From Martelella mediterranea (GTDB lineage: Bacteria > Pseudomonadota > Alphaproteobacteria > Rhizobiales > Rhizobiaceae), in contig NZ_JAINWJ010000015.1 in the NCBI RefSeq assembly GCF_021021415.1, positions 62,001 through 126,000 of the forward strand: DNA of 64,000 bases. Direction: 5' to 3'. Positions 33,541 through 43,028 of the stretch are shown here, piece by piece. The position numbers and the translations under genes are program-made. The notes under the pieces were generated by a model, which saw only the letters and a program-made list of their open reading frames with translations, did no database searches and was not told where the DNA came from. The stretch's first letter is position 1. Each line of letters begins with the position of its first letter.

Positions 33541-34917
33541 TCAGCGAACCGGCTCCAGGCCGCCGGCAAGGGTGGGCAACAATTCCGAAACCGTCGGGTG
33601 AATGGGCACCGCCCATTGCAGGTCTTTGGCTGTGGCGCCCATATTGATCAGGTTCAGGACGGCGTGGATCGCCTCGTCCCCGCCAGGGCCGAGAATGGCG
33701 CCGCCGAGGAGCTTGCCGCTATCGGCGTCGGCGATGAGCTTCATCAGCCCCGCCGTCTCGCCCTTTTCCTTGGCGCGGGAGACATTCGTCATCGGACGGC
33801 TGGCGACCGCGACATTGTAGCCGGCCTTTTTCGCCTCCGTCTCGCTCATGCCGGCGCGGCCGAGCGGCGGATCGGTGTAAAGCGCGTAGCCGGAGACGCG
33901 ATCGTCGACCGAGCGGCTTTCGCCATCGAAAAGATTGGCGGCGACGATCTCGTAATCATTATAGGACGTGTGGGTGAAGGCCCCGCGGCCATTACAATCG
34001 CCGAGCGCGAAAATGCCGGGTTGGCTGGTCTCAAGGCCGGACCCGACGGTCACGAAGCCCCGGCCATCGGTGGCGACGCCCGCCGTGTCGAGACCGAGGT
34101 CATCGGTATTGGGCTTGCGGCCAAGCGCCACCAGCAGGTCCGAGCCGGTGGCGGTCCGGGTCTCGCCGCCGCAATCGGCATGCATGACGATGCCGTCGCC
34201 GCGCCGCTCGACGCGGATGCACTCCGCGCCGGTCATCACCGTGATGCCTTCATCCTCCAGAAAGCCGCGCACCGCCTCGCTGACCTCCGGATCCTCGCGG
34301 CCGATCAGATGCGCGCCGCGCTCCACCACCGTCACCTTGGAGCCGAACCGCGCGAACATCTGGGCGAATTCCAGCCCGATATAGCTGCCGCCCAGCACAA
34401 GAAGATGCTCCGGCAGGCGGTCGAGGCCGACCATGTCGCTGTTGGTCAGATAGGGGATATCGGAAAGCCCCTCGATATCCGGGATCGCGGCCCGACCGCC
34501 GACATTGATGAAAATCTTCGGCGCGGTCAGCACTTCATCGCCGAGCGCAACCCGGTCGGGACCGATGAAACGGGCATGGCCGCGCAGCAGGGTGACATTG
34601 TCGAGACCGGAGAGCCAGCTCTCGAGGCCGGACCGCGACGCCCCGGCAATCTCGGCCGTGCGCGCCTGGACCCGCTTCATGTCGACGCTGATGCCGCCGC
34701 CGATATCCACGCCGAAATCGGCCGCGCGCCGTGCCACGTGCGCGGCGCGGGCGCTGGCGACCATCGTCTTCGTCGGCGTGCAGCCGGTGTTGACACAGGT
34801 ACCGCCGACCTGATGACGTTCGATCAGCGCGACTTTCCGGCCCTCGGCGGCAAAACGCGCGGCAAGCGGCGGCCCCGCCTGCCCTGCCCCGATGATGATG
34901 GCGTCGAATGTCCTCAT
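33541..34917 (-). CDS. FAD-dependent pyridine nucleotide-disulfide oxidoreductase (mercuric reductase-like)
   Basis: 458 residues from the ATG at 34917; the longer frame upstream overlaps the DUF4126 gene and is rejected. FAD loop IIIGAGQAGPPLAARF, redox pair C41/C46 in GGTCVNTGCTPTK, NAD loop VLGGSYIGLEFAQMF, second FAD motif FALGDCNGRGAF, and C-terminal HPTVSELLP with catalytic His and Glu. No N-terminal metal-binding domain and no C-terminal cysteine pair, so it is not a true MerA. Electron acceptor unknown. Start overlaps the DUF4126 stop (ATGA). Confidence 0.88.
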   Translation of the reverse strand: MRTFDAIIIGAGQAGPPLAARFAAEGRKVALIERHQVGGTCVNTGCTPTKTMVASARAAHVARRAADFGVDIGGGISVDMKRVQARTAEIAGASRSGLESWLSGLDNVTLLRGHARFIGPDRVALGDEVLTAPKIFINVGGRAAIPDIEGLSDIPYLTNSDMVGLDRLPEHLLVLGGSYIGLEFAQMFARFGSKVTVVERGAHLIGREDPEVSEAVRGFLEDEGITVMTGAECIRVERRGDGIVMHADCGGETRTATGSDLLVALGRKPNTDDLGLDTAGVATDGRGFVTVGSGLETSQPGIFALGDCNGRGAFTHTSYNDYEIVAANLFDGESRSVDDRVSGYALYTDPPLGRAGMSETEAKKAGYNVAVASRPMTNVSRAKEKGETAGLMKLIADADSGKLLGGAILGPGGDEAIHAVLNLINMGATAKDLQWAVPIHPTVSELLPTLAGGLEPVR

Positions 34918-35372
34918 AGGCTCCACACGATACCCAATGCGGCAAGGATGGCAACCGCGTCCTCGATGAGGGCAGCCGGCAGATCGCGGCCGAACCGGGC
35001 CGCGAGCCGCTGCCGGACGGCAGCGCCGCCGAGCGTGCCGACCACCGCGCCGGCAATGCCGAGCACGAGACCCGCGATCCAGACGCCCGAGGCCGATCCG
35101 ATCGCCGCGCCGCAGACCGCGCCCATGAAAATGCGCGCCCCGAATTGCGGAGGCACCTTGCGGCTGGGGGTGGAGGGAAGCTGATCGGTGACGAATTCCG
35201 CGAGCGCCAGCACGCTCAATATGCCGACCGCCCAGGGCGAGGCCAGAAAGGAGAGCCATGAGCCGGAGAGATCGAGAAGACCCAGATAAGCGGCCCAGCT
35301 GATCGCAGCCGGCGCCGTCATCGCCCTCAAACCCGCAACAATACCGATTAATAACGCCAGAAGATAAAGCAT
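34914..35372 (-). CDS. DUF4126 membrane protein
   Basis: 152 residues from the ATG at 35372 with GGGAG eight bases upstream; a TTG at 35387 is weaker. Four or so hydrophobic segments and the motifs GIVAGLRAMTAPAAISWAAYLG and LPSTPSRKVPPQFGARI typify DUF4126. Function unknown. Coupled to the reductase downstream. Confidence 0.8.
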   Translation of the reverse strand: MLYLLALLIGIVAGLRAMTAPAAISWAAYLGLLDLSGSWLSFLASPWAVGILSVLALAEFVTDQLPSTPSRKVPPQFGARIFMGAVCGAAIGSASGVWIAGLVLGIAGAVVGTLGGAAVRQRLAARFGRDLPAALIEDAVAILAALGIVWSL

Positions 35373-35706
35373 GCCGCCAACTCCCAACCCGGTTGTGATT
35401 TGTCAATCTATCACGCCCTGTCCGGCGTGCAATCTGGAAAGCCGATTCGACGCGGCACTTGACGCCGGCGATTTTGCGGCTAAGTCTGGTGCAGTCCGGC
35501 GCATCCTGGAGGAGCCGCGACGAACCCGGTGCCGGGCCCCTCTGGCGAGAGTTTGACGGCGCTCTCGTGATGTCGGTACCGCCCGCAAATTAGCCGGCGG
35601 ACATGGTTACCATGCTTCAAAATCTGACGTTTCGGACGCGTGCGCGTAATCTTCGTGCATGCGTGCTTTTCTTTCATCGCTCCCTGCCGACAGGGGAGGC
35701 CCGTCC
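35373..35706. other. Gene-free region between divergent DUF4126 and DUF475 genes
   Basis: 334 bases with no supportable gene. The stretch just before the DUF475 start holds AGGGGAGG, a strong ribosome site. Several short GC palindromes occur (GGTGCCGGGCCCC region near 35530) without a clear terminator or promoter. Confidence 0.4.
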
Positions 35707-36759
35707 ATGAAAACCTCCACGATTTCCTATTTCAAATGGGCGTTCATCGTCACCATTGCAGGGCTCGTGGCCAGCACGCTTTACGGCTATTTCAGCTTTG
35801 GGCTGAGCGGCGCGCTCGCCTTCCTGTTCATCACCGCCGTGCTTGCGGTGCTGGAGATTTCGCTGTCCTTCGACAATGCGGTCGTCAACGCCAACAAGCT
35901 CAAGACCATGAGCCATGTCTGGCAGCGGCGCTTCCTCACCTGGGGCATATTGATCGCCGTGTTCGGCATGCGGCTGGTGTTCCCGCTGGTGATCGTGGTG
36001 CTTGCCGCCAAGGTCGGACCGCTTGCCGCCATCCACCTGGCCTTTGCCGAGCCCCGCGCCTACGCCGAGATTATGCATGACGCTCATCTGCCGATCGCGG
36101 CCTTTGGCGGCACGTTTTTGCTGATGGTGGGCCTTTCCTACTTCTTCGACCACGAGAAGGACGTGCACTGGTTCGCGCCGCTGGAAATGCCGATGGCAAA
36201 GCTTGCCGCGGTCAAGGGCATCGAAACCGGCATCGCGCTGGTGCTGGTGCTGGTCTTTTCCACGCTGGTCGAGGATGGTCGGGCGGAGGAATTCTTCTAT
36301 TCCGCGATTTACGGCCTGTTGACCTATCTGGCAATCGAGGTGCTGAGCGGCCTTCTCGATGCATCCCAGACCCAGACCGCCAAGGCGGCGGCGCAGGGCG
36401 GCCTCGGCGCCTTCATCTATCTCGAAGTGCTCGATGCCAGCTTCTCCTTCGACGGCGTTATCGGCGCCTTCGCGCTGACCAAGAACCTGCTGGTAATCGC
36501 GATCGGTCTCGGCATCGGCGCGATGTATGTGCGCTCGCTGACCATCATGCTGGTGGACCGCCAGACGCTGTCGCATTTCCGCTTCCTGGAGCACGGCGCG
36601 TTCTACGCCGTCCTGGTGCTGGCGGTGATCATGTATGCCCAGACGCTGCTGCACATTCCCGAGGCGATCACCGGGCTGGTGGGCGCTGGCCTGATCGCGC
36701 TTTCGCTGTGGTCATCGATCCGGTGGCGCAAGCTGCAGGAGCTCGCCGAAACGCTTTGA
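35707..36759 (+). CDS. DUF475 (TerC-like) integral membrane protein
   Basis: 350 residues from the ATG at 35707. About nine membrane segments; the two internally repeated acidic motifs of the TerC/DUF475 group are SLSFDNAVVNANKL and DASFSFDGVIGAFALT, likely metal-coordinating. Relatives function in metal-ion homeostasis. Tail-to-tail with the hybrid kinase gene, 16 bases apart. Confidence 0.88.
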   Translation: MKTSTISYFKWAFIVTIAGLVASTLYGYFSFGLSGALAFLFITAVLAVLEISLSFDNAVVNANKLKTMSHVWQRRFLTWGILIAVFGMRLVFPLVIVVLAAKVGPLAAIHLAFAEPRAYAEIMHDAHLPIAAFGGTFLLMVGLSYFFDHEKDVHWFAPLEMPMAKLAAVKGIETGIALVLVLVFSTLVEDGRAEEFFYSAIYGLLTYLAIEVLSGLLDASQTQTAKAAAQGGLGAFIYLEVLDASFSFDGVIGAFALTKNLLVIAIGLGIGAMYVRSLTIMLVDRQTLSHFRFLEHGAFYAVLVLAVIMYAQTLLHIPEAITGLVGAGLIALSLWSSIRWRKLQELAETL

Positions 36760-36775
36760 AAGCCGAGCCGTCGGG

Positions 36776-39700
36776 CTATTCGGCAGCGGCCTTGTGGAAG
36801 ATCGCGATCTGGTTGAGGAAGGCGCGCACCAGCGCGGGCTTGAGCGGCTTGTGCTGAACGGCGATGTCCTCTTCCTCGGCCAGATCGCGCACCTCCTGCG
36901 TGCGGTCGGCCGTGATCAGCAGCGCCGGGATATGGCGCTGGTAATGTTCGCGCAGGATCGTCACCGCATCGACGCCGCTTGCGCCATTGTCGAGATGATA
37001 GTCGGCAATGATCACGTCGGGAACAATATGGATGGCGCGCGCCTCCTCATGCCCCCGCGCCACGTGAACCTCGGCGCCCCAGCCGCCGAGCAGCACCCGC
37101 ATGCCCTCCAGGATCGCCTCCTCATTATCGATGCAGAGCACCTTGAGCCCGGCGATCGCCTGCCCGGGCAGCTTGCCGGCCGGTTTGGCCGCGGGCTGAG
37201 CGCTGTCGACGCCCGCCTCGGCCAGCGGAACGGACAGGCGAAACACCGTCCCCTCCCCTGGCGCGGAGGTCATCGAGACCGGGTGCTCCAGCATCCGCGC
37301 CAGTCGATCGACGATCGACAGGCCAAGCCCCAGCCCCTGCGCCGCGCGCGCGCCCTCGTCCAGCCGCGTGAACTCCTTGAACACGCTTTCAGCCTTTTCG
37401 GCGGGAATACCGATGCCGGTGTCATGAACCTCGATCACCGCGTGATCGCCCCTCAGCCTGGCGCCCACCAGCACCTTGCCGCTGACCGTATATTTGATCG
37501 CGTTGGACACGAGGTTCTGCACCAGCCGCCTCAGCGCCTGCGCATCGGAGCGCACCTTGAGCGAAGACGGCACCACAACGAGTTCCAGGCCCTTCTCATC
37601 GGCGAGCGGCCGGAAATCGGTCTCGACCCGCTTCAGCGTGTCGCCGAGATTGACGGTGGTGAAATGCGGCTTCATCGCGCCGGCATCGAGCCGCGAGATA
37701 TCCAGCACCGCGCCGAGAATATCCTCGACCGATTGCAGGGCGGAATCGATCTTGTCGGAGAAGTCGCGGACCTCGCTTGCCGCCGGCAACCGCTCGCCGA
37801 GCGCGGTGGCATAGAGGCGGGCGGCGTTGAGCGGCTGGAGAATGTCGTGGCCGGCGGCGGAGAAGAACCGGGTCTTGCCGATATTGGCCTCGTCTGCCGC
37901 CGCCCGCGCCAGCCGCAGCGCCTTGTTGACCTCGGTAAGCTCGGCTGTGCGGGCCGCAACGCGCTGCTCCAGCGTCTCATTGGCCTGTTTGAGCGCGAGG
38001 TCGCCCTCGACGCGACGGGTGATATCAGTGAAGGTCACCACCATGCCGGCATCGGGCATGGCGCGCGACTGCACCTCGATGATCCGCTTGCCGCTTTCCA
38101 GCACCAGCGGAAAGGCGGTTTCGTGGGCGCGCAGCTTGCGCAGCGCCTCCTTCGCCTCATCGCCGGTCAGGTCGCCGCGCGAGGACAGACGGCCGATGAT
38201 GTTGATCAGAGGATAGCCGACCTGACCGACCTCCTCCGGCAGGTCGAGCAGCGCGCGAAATCGCTTGTTCCAGACGGTGAGCCGGTTGGCGGCGTCGAAG
38301 ACGGCGATCCCCTCATCCATCTGCGACAGCGCGGTCTGCAGCAGGCCCTGATTATACTGCAGCGCCTCGCTCGCCTGATCGAGCAGGAAGGCGGCGTCGC
38401 CGGAGGCCGCCTCGGCGCGCTGCAGTACCAGCGACAGCACCAGCCGCGCCGATGACGAGCCGATGGCGGTGCCCAGCAATTGCTCGGAGAAATGGATAAG
38501 GGCCATATCGGCCTGCTCGTCATCGGTCATCCTGCGCCCGGCCGTGCGTTCGAAGGTGGCGAACGACCGCGCCGTTCTCTCCGAGCCGAGATAGCCTTTC
38601 AGCGTCTCCCGCAGCACGCCAACGGACACGCCGGTGCCGATGCCGCGCGCGGTCGACTGCCAGCGCGCCTGGCGCTTGACGAAAATGCCGGACTGAATGC
38701 GCTCCAGCGGTCGCGCCGGGCGGCTGAGCGAGCCGATCACGAGGCCGGCAATATTGACCAGCAGCGACAGGCAGGTGACGTTGAGCAGGATATCGGCGTC
38801 CGGGCCGGTGAACAGGCTTGTCCCCGGAATGAGGAAGTTCATCACCATGCCGGCGACGGCGGATTGATCCGGCCCGCCGAGGCTCGGCACGAACAGCAGA
38901 TAGACCCAGGTGACGAAACCGAGCGACAGGCCGACGATCGCGCCGCGCGCATTGGCGTTGCGCCAGACGAGCCCGATGAACAGCGCTGGCGCCACCTGCG
39001 CAATCGCCGCGAATGCCAAAAGCCCGATCGAGAACAGGCCGCGATCGCTGTCGATATGGCGGTAATAGGCATAGCCCAGCAGCATGACGCCGAGGATCGA
39101 GGCGCGGCGGACATTGAGCAGCAGCGCGTAGAAATCATGCCGTCGACCCTCACCCGACATCATCCGTCGCCTCAGGAAGATCGGGTTGACGATATCGTTC
39201 GACAGCATGATCGCCAGCGCCACGGAGGCGACGATGACCATGGCGGTGGCGGCCGAAAAACCGCCCAGAAACGCGATCAGCGAGATCAGCCGCTGGCCGG
39301 CGGCGATCGGCAGTTGCAGAACGTAGAGATCGGGATCGGCGCCGGGACCGAGCGTCATCGCCCCACCGATCGCCACCGGCAGCACCAGAATGTTGATCGC
39401 GATCAGATAGAGCGGAAACAGGAAGCGGGCGAGGTTCAACTCGCCTTCCGAGCGGTTTTCGACCACGGTGACATGAAACTGGCGCGGCAGAAGCAGGATG
39501 GCGCAGGCCGAAAGCCCGGTCAGCAATATCCAGCGGCTGATCGGCGTCTCATAGCTGAGGGCTGCGGCCGTCACCGCGTTTTCGCGCGCCTGGGTCAGAA
39601 GATCGGCAGGCCCGTCAAACAGAATGAACAGCGCGAACAGGCCGACCGAGGCGAAGGCCACCAGCTTGATCACGGATTCCATCGCGATCGCCAGGATCAA

Positions 39701-40279
39701 CCCGTCCTGATGTTCCGTGGCATCGGTGTGGCGGGTGCCGAACACGATGGCGAAACTTGCCAGCGCCAGCGTGACCGCGAGCGGCAGGCCGACGCCATAA
39801 GCGGCGCCCGCCGACAGGAACCCGGTTTCGCCGCCGACCATGACCGAGACCGAATCCGACACCGCCTTCAATTGCAGCGCGATGTAGGGGATGGCGGCGG
39901 CAAGCGAAATGATCGCCACGAGAGCCGCGACGATCGGGTTCTTGCCGTAGCGGGCGGCAAGGAAATCTGCGACCGAGGTCAGCTTTTCCGCCTTCGCCAG
40001 CGCCACGATGCGCCGGACCACCGGCATACCGACGGTAAACACCAGGATCGGGCCGATATAGATGCCGAGGAATTCCAGCCCGCGCGTCGACGCCAGCCCG
40101 ACGCCGCCGAAATAGGTCCAGGAGGTGCAGTAGACCGCGAGCGAGAGCGCATAGACCATATTGCGCCCGTCGCGCGGCCGCATCTGCCGCTTGGCCTGCC
40201 GATCGCCAAAACTGGCGACGGCAAACAGCAGCAGGATGTAAAGCAGCGCCGACAACAATATCAGCCAGCCGGGCAACAT
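36776..40279 (-). CDS. Hybrid sensor histidine kinase/response regulator with sodium:solute symporter-like sensor domain
   Basis: 1167 residues from the ATG at 40279 (GGGAG upstream). Residues about 1-500 form a 12-13 helix SSS-type transporter domain (TSWTYFGGVGLAS, FLGGFSAATAMVIVASVALA). A PAS domain follows near 640-760, then a coiled segment, the H-box with H811 (AAGHDILQPLNAARL), the ATPase domain (NLVSNAIKYT, DTGIGIP, GLGLGLSIV), and a receiver with phospho-acceptor D1093 (VIIADYHLDNG). Matches the NahK/ErcS-type class, thought to sense a transported substrate or state. The LuxR-type regulator at 29445 is a possible partner. Confidence 0.9.
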   Translation of the reverse strand: MLPGWLILLSALLYILLLFAVASFGDRQAKRQMRPRDGRNMVYALSLAVYCTSWTYFGGVGLASTRGLEFLGIYIGPILVFTVGMPVVRRIVALAKAEKLTSVADFLAARYGKNPIVAALVAIISLAAAIPYIALQLKAVSDSVSVMVGGETGFLSAGAAYGVGLPLAVTLALASFAIVFGTRHTDATEHQDGLILAIAMESVIKLVAFASVGLFALFILFDGPADLLTQARENAVTAAALSYETPISRWILLTGLSACAILLLPRQFHVTVVENRSEGELNLARFLFPLYLIAINILVLPVAIGGAMTLGPGADPDLYVLQLPIAAGQRLISLIAFLGGFSAATAMVIVASVALAIMLSNDIVNPIFLRRRMMSGEGRRHDFYALLLNVRRASILGVMLLGYAYYRHIDSDRGLFSIGLLAFAAIAQVAPALFIGLVWRNANARGAIVGLSLGFVTWVYLLFVPSLGGPDQSAVAGMVMNFLIPGTSLFTGPDADILLNVTCLSLLVNIAGLVIGSLSRPARPLERIQSGIFVKRQARWQSTARGIGTGVSVGVLRETLKGYLGSERTARSFATFERTAGRRMTDDEQADMALIHFSEQLLGTAIGSSSARLVLSLVLQRAEAASGDAAFLLDQASEALQYNQGLLQTALSQMDEGIAVFDAANRLTVWNKRFRALLDLPEEVGQVGYPLINIIGRLSSRGDLTGDEAKEALRKLRAHETAFPLVLESGKRIIEVQSRAMPDAGMVVTFTDITRRVEGDLALKQANETLEQRVAARTAELTEVNKALRLARAAADEANIGKTRFFSAAGHDILQPLNAARLYATALGERLPAASEVRDFSDKIDSALQSVEDILGAVLDISRLDAGAMKPHFTTVNLGDTLKRVETDFRPLADEKGLELVVVPSSLKVRSDAQALRRLVQNLVSNAIKYTVSGKVLVGARLRGDHAVIEVHDTGIGIPAEKAESVFKEFTRLDEGARAAQGLGLGLSIVDRLARMLEHPVSMTSAPGEGTVFRLSVPLAEAGVDSAQPAAKPAGKLPGQAIAGLKVLCIDNEEAILEGMRVLLGGWGAEVHVARGHEEARAIHIVPDVIIADYHLDNGASGVDAVTILREHYQRHIPALLITADRTQEVRDLAEEEDIAVQHKPLKPALVRAFLNQIAIFHKAAAE

Positions 40280-40357
40280 CCGTTCATTCTCCCGTTTCCG
40301 ACTGCGGCAATCACGGCCGCAGGCCATCACGATATGCCATGGGCCGCTTTTTTCAAA

Positions 40358-40370
40358 TGCGACTGTCGCA
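40358..40370. promoter_or_regulatory. Dyad upstream of hybrid kinase gene
   Basis: TGCGAC-T-GTCGCA is a perfect 13-bp palindrome in the 185-base divergent gap between the kinase and aminotransferase genes, 79 bases from the kinase start. Possible operator; no further support. Confidence 0.3.
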
Positions 40371-40464
40371 GCACACCCATCAAAAGAATCAATTGATCAA
40401 AGCTTGAAATTCATGGCATTCACCATCCGCGCCGTTTTATGACTGGCGCGACAGGAGACTCCGC

Positions 40465-41631
40465 ATGCGCCTTACCGAAAGCCTCAGCCGCCGCGCCCTC
40501 GAAGCGCCGGAAAGCGGCATCGTCGAGATCATCAATCACGCTCGCGGCCGCGACAACCTGCTGCCGCTGTGGGCCGGCGAAGGCGACCTGCCAACACCCG
40601 CCTTCATCAGCGACGCCGCCAAGGCCGCGCTCGACAATGGCGAGACTTTCTACACCTATCAGCGCGGCATTCCCGAACTCAGAAGCGCGATCGCCGACTA
40701 TTACGCCCGCCATTTCAAGGCCCGGCTTTCGCCGGAGCACATCTATGTCACCGGCTCGGGCATGCATGCGATCAAGCTGATGGTCGAGGCGCTGACGGAT
40801 GTCGGCGACGAGGCGATCTATTTCACCCCGTGCTGGCCCAATATCGCGGCAGCGCTCGGCGTTTCCGGCGCCCGCAAGGTCGGCGTGCCGCTGACCTTCG
40901 CCGACGGCCAGTGGTCGCTCGATATCGGTGAGGTGGAACGCGCGATCACGCCCAAAACGCGCATGATGTTCGTCAACACTCCCGCCAACCCCACCGGCTG
41001 GACGGCGAGCCTCGCCGATCTCAAGGCGCTGCTCGACCTGTCGCGCCGCCACGGCATCTGGATCCTCGCCGACGAGATCTATGCGCTCTATCATTATGCC
41101 GGCGGCCGCGCCGCCTCCTTCCTCGACATCATCGAGGAGGGCGACCGGGTGGTGTTCGCCAATTCGTTCTCCAAGAACTGGTCGATGACCGGCTGGCGCA
41201 TCGGCTGGATCGTGGCCCCGCCCGAACTCGGCGACGCGATCGAAAACCTGGTGCAGTACACCACCTCGGGCGTCGCCCAGTTCATGCAGCGCGGCGCCGT
41301 TGCGGCGGTGACGGAGGGTGACGATTTCGTTGCGGAGAACATCGCGCGGGCGACGGCCGGCCGCGACATCTTCTGCGACCGACTGCTTGCAACCAACCGG
41401 GTCGAAACGCTGAAGCCCGCCGGCGCGATCTATGCCTATCTCAAGATCGACGGCATTACCGACAGCCGCCAGGCCGCGCTCGATATCGTCGACAAGACCG
41501 GCGTCGGCCTTGCTCCCGGCTCCGCCTTCGGCAATGCAAGCGACCCCTTCCTGCGCGCCTGCTTCCTGCGCAATGCCGACCAGCTTGCCGAGGCCGCCGA
41601 CCGGCTTGCGGATTATATTGCGAAGCTTTGA
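40465..41631 (+). CDS. PLP-dependent class I/II aminotransferase
   Basis: 388 residues. Fold type I motifs: GSGMHAIKLM (phosphate-binding loop), NTPANPTG, D203/Y206 in ADEIYALYH, PLP-lysine K237 in NSFSKNWSMTGWRIGW with R245 nearby, and a C-terminal carboxylate-binding Arg in FLRACF. Transfers amino groups between an amino acid and a 2-oxo acid; the substrate is not deducible. No operon partners. Confidence 0.88.
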   Translation: MRLTESLSRRALEAPESGIVEIINHARGRDNLLPLWAGEGDLPTPAFISDAAKAALDNGETFYTYQRGIPELRSAIADYYARHFKARLSPEHIYVTGSGMHAIKLMVEALTDVGDEAIYFTPCWPNIAAALGVSGARKVGVPLTFADGQWSLDIGEVERAITPKTRMMFVNTPANPTGWTASLADLKALLDLSRRHGIWILADEIYALYHYAGGRAASFLDIIEEGDRVVFANSFSKNWSMTGWRIGWIVAPPELGDAIENLVQYTTSGVAQFMQRGAVAAVTEGDDFVAENIARATAGRDIFCDRLLATNRVETLKPAGAIYAYLKIDGITDSRQAALDIVDKTGVGLAPGSAFGNASDPFLRACFLRNADQLAEAADRLADYIAKL

Positions 41632-41836
41632 GGGGGTTGCGCGCAGAGTTAGCCGCATAGCCCCCAATCTTCTAGCCCCGGCGGCGAAGATGTCGCGATA
41701 ACTACAGTGAGGCGAGAGGTTTCTGAAAGAGCCCACCACTCTCCATGCTCGGGCTTGTTGTGCGGCCTTGATACATACCTGACAGATGTTCGGAGAGATG
41801 CCTGACACCTCCCGGATAGCAATCTGGGAGGTTTGG

Positions 41837-42230
41837 ATGGGGTGGGAGACGAGGTCTGTGGTGGATCAACGGTTGGAGTTTTGCCGACTTTGTGCGCTTG
41901 AGGATGCGAATGTTTCGCAATTGTGCCTGCGCTTCGGGATATCTCGCCAGACGGGCTATGTCTGGCTGAAGCCTGTCAGGTCTGGTGAGGCGGCGCAGGG
42001 TCGCTCGCGGCGTCCGCACAGCAGTCCATGCCATTCTGGTCCGTCACAAGCGGATCGCAACGCCCGAGGGCGCGGGGCCGGCTTATGGACGTTTCGAGCG
42101 TGAAGCGCCAAACCTGCTGTGGCAGATGGACTTCAAGGGACGGTATCAACTCGTCTCGGGGGACTGGTGCCATCCGCTCACCGTCCTCGATGATCATTCG
42201 CGGTTTGCCCTCGGACTTGAGGCCTCCCCG
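41837..42230 (+). pseudogene. IS481-family transposase, internally deleted and truncated
   Basis: From the ATG at 41837 (GGGAGG upstream) the frame encodes the N-terminal helix-turn-helix unit (NVSQLCLRFGISRQTGYVWL) up to SRRPHSSP near 42020. There it loses about 70 codons of the usual protein and shifts frame. The next frame carries AVHAILVRHKRI, then FEREAPNLLWQMDFKG and CHPLTVLDDHSRFALGLEA of the integrase core (first and second acidic regions). After that, homology ends. The lesion is seen directly; the length of the deletion is estimated from memory of the family. Confidence 0.8.
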
Positions 42231-42238
42231 GCCTCAAG
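42216..42238. repeat. 9-bp inverted repeat at the IS/DUF1206 junction
   Basis: CTTGAGGCC-tcccc-GGCCTCAAG is a perfect inverted repeat. Its left arm is transposase coding sequence (Leu-Glu-Ala codons) and its right arm contains the DUF1206 stop codon (42234-42236, minus strand). It could now act as a terminator stem for DUF1206, but no U-run follows. Confidence 0.55.
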
Positions 42239-43028
42239 CATCCTCGATATTGATCTCCCGCCAGATCGCCTCGGCGAAGGAATAGGCGGCGAACATGATG
42301 ACGCCGGCGCCCATGGCGGCAAGCAGGATGGCGCCGAAGGGGAGCCCCTGTATGAACTCCATGGCCTCCTTGATGCCGGGCGTGCCGGAGGCATCGTCGG
42401 CGGTGAGGCCGCGAAACACCAGCATGACCGACAGGATCGCGAACACGGCGCCGCGCGCCATCAGCCCGGCGATCGAAATCGGATGGACATAGGCCATCAC
42501 CTCTTCCGACGCCCTCAGGTGATCGGCGTATTTCCGCTTGAACGCCTTGACCCAATGGGCGATCGCAACGCCGGCGAAGATCGCCGCAAGACCGAGCGAT
42601 ACGGGCCGCGAGCCGATGAAACCGGCGATATATTGCGCCGGCGACTGCCCACTGCCCTCGCCGCCGGAGCCTGAAAACGCGATCAGCGACAGCGCGTAGA
42701 ATGCCAACACGGTATAGGTGAAGGCGCTGGCCAGAAGCCCGGCGCGCACGGCAAGCCCGGTCGGCTTGGTGCCATGCTCGTCGGGATCCATGATCGACTG
42801 GAACAGCCGCCAGACCGCATAGCTGACGAGGCCGATGATCAACAGCGCGATCAGCACCGTCCCGAAGGGCTGACCCAGCAGTGTCTCCAACGCGCCCTTG
42901 GTATCCTTGTTCTCGCCGGAGCCGATGGCGGCCAGCACCGCGAACAGACCGATGATGGTGTAGACCATGCCCCGAGCAAAATAGCCCGTGCGGGCCAGCG
43001 GTTTCAGCCATCTCGCGCCTTGCACCAT
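42234..43028 (-). CDS. DUF1206 membrane protein
   Basis: 264 residues from the ATG at 43028; the longer frame upstream lacks a ribosome site. Six membrane segments in three repeats, each starting with a GYFARGMVYTIIG, VRAGLLASAFTYTVLA or ARGAVFAILS type motif, the pattern of DUF1206. Function unknown. Its 3' end directly abuts the IS remnant, but the C-terminus (FAEAIWREINIEDA) looks complete. Confidence 0.83.
   Translation of the reverse strand: MVQGARWLKPLARTGYFARGMVYTIIGLFAVLAAIGSGENKDTKGALETLLGQPFGTVLIALLIIGLVSYAVWRLFQSIMDPDEHGTKPTGLAVRAGLLASAFTYTVLAFYALSLIAFSGSGGEGSGQSPAQYIAGFIGSRPVSLGLAAIFAGVAIAHWVKAFKRKYADHLRASEEVMAYVHPISIAGLMARGAVFAILSVMLVFRGLTADDASGTPGIKEAMEFIQGLPFGAILLAAMGAGVIMFAAYSFAEAIWREINIEDA

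Larger units (their letters stand above)
41759..42238 (+). mobile_element. Decayed IS481-type insertion sequence remnant
   Basis: A TGTGCGGCC-type left end at about 41759 is followed by a non-coding stretch and a transposase remnant. The right end is missing: transposase coding stops within the catalytic domain at about 42230, where it fuses to the end of the DUF1206 gene. No target duplication can be found because the right end is gone. Confidence 0.65.

Noticed and set aside
35373-35706. Possible yybP-ykoY manganese riboswitch ahead of the DUF475/TerC-like gene
   Set aside because: This class often sits before TerC-like genes, but the conserved 5' and 3' sequence blocks could not be found; the only match is the ordinary ribosome site. 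A covariance-model search would settle it.
38480-40396. Plus-strand frame of 638 codons opposite the hybrid kinase gene
   Set aside because: Composition (Arg/Gln/Asp-rich, no domain) is that of an antisense shadow; the minus strand encodes continuous SSS transporter helices.
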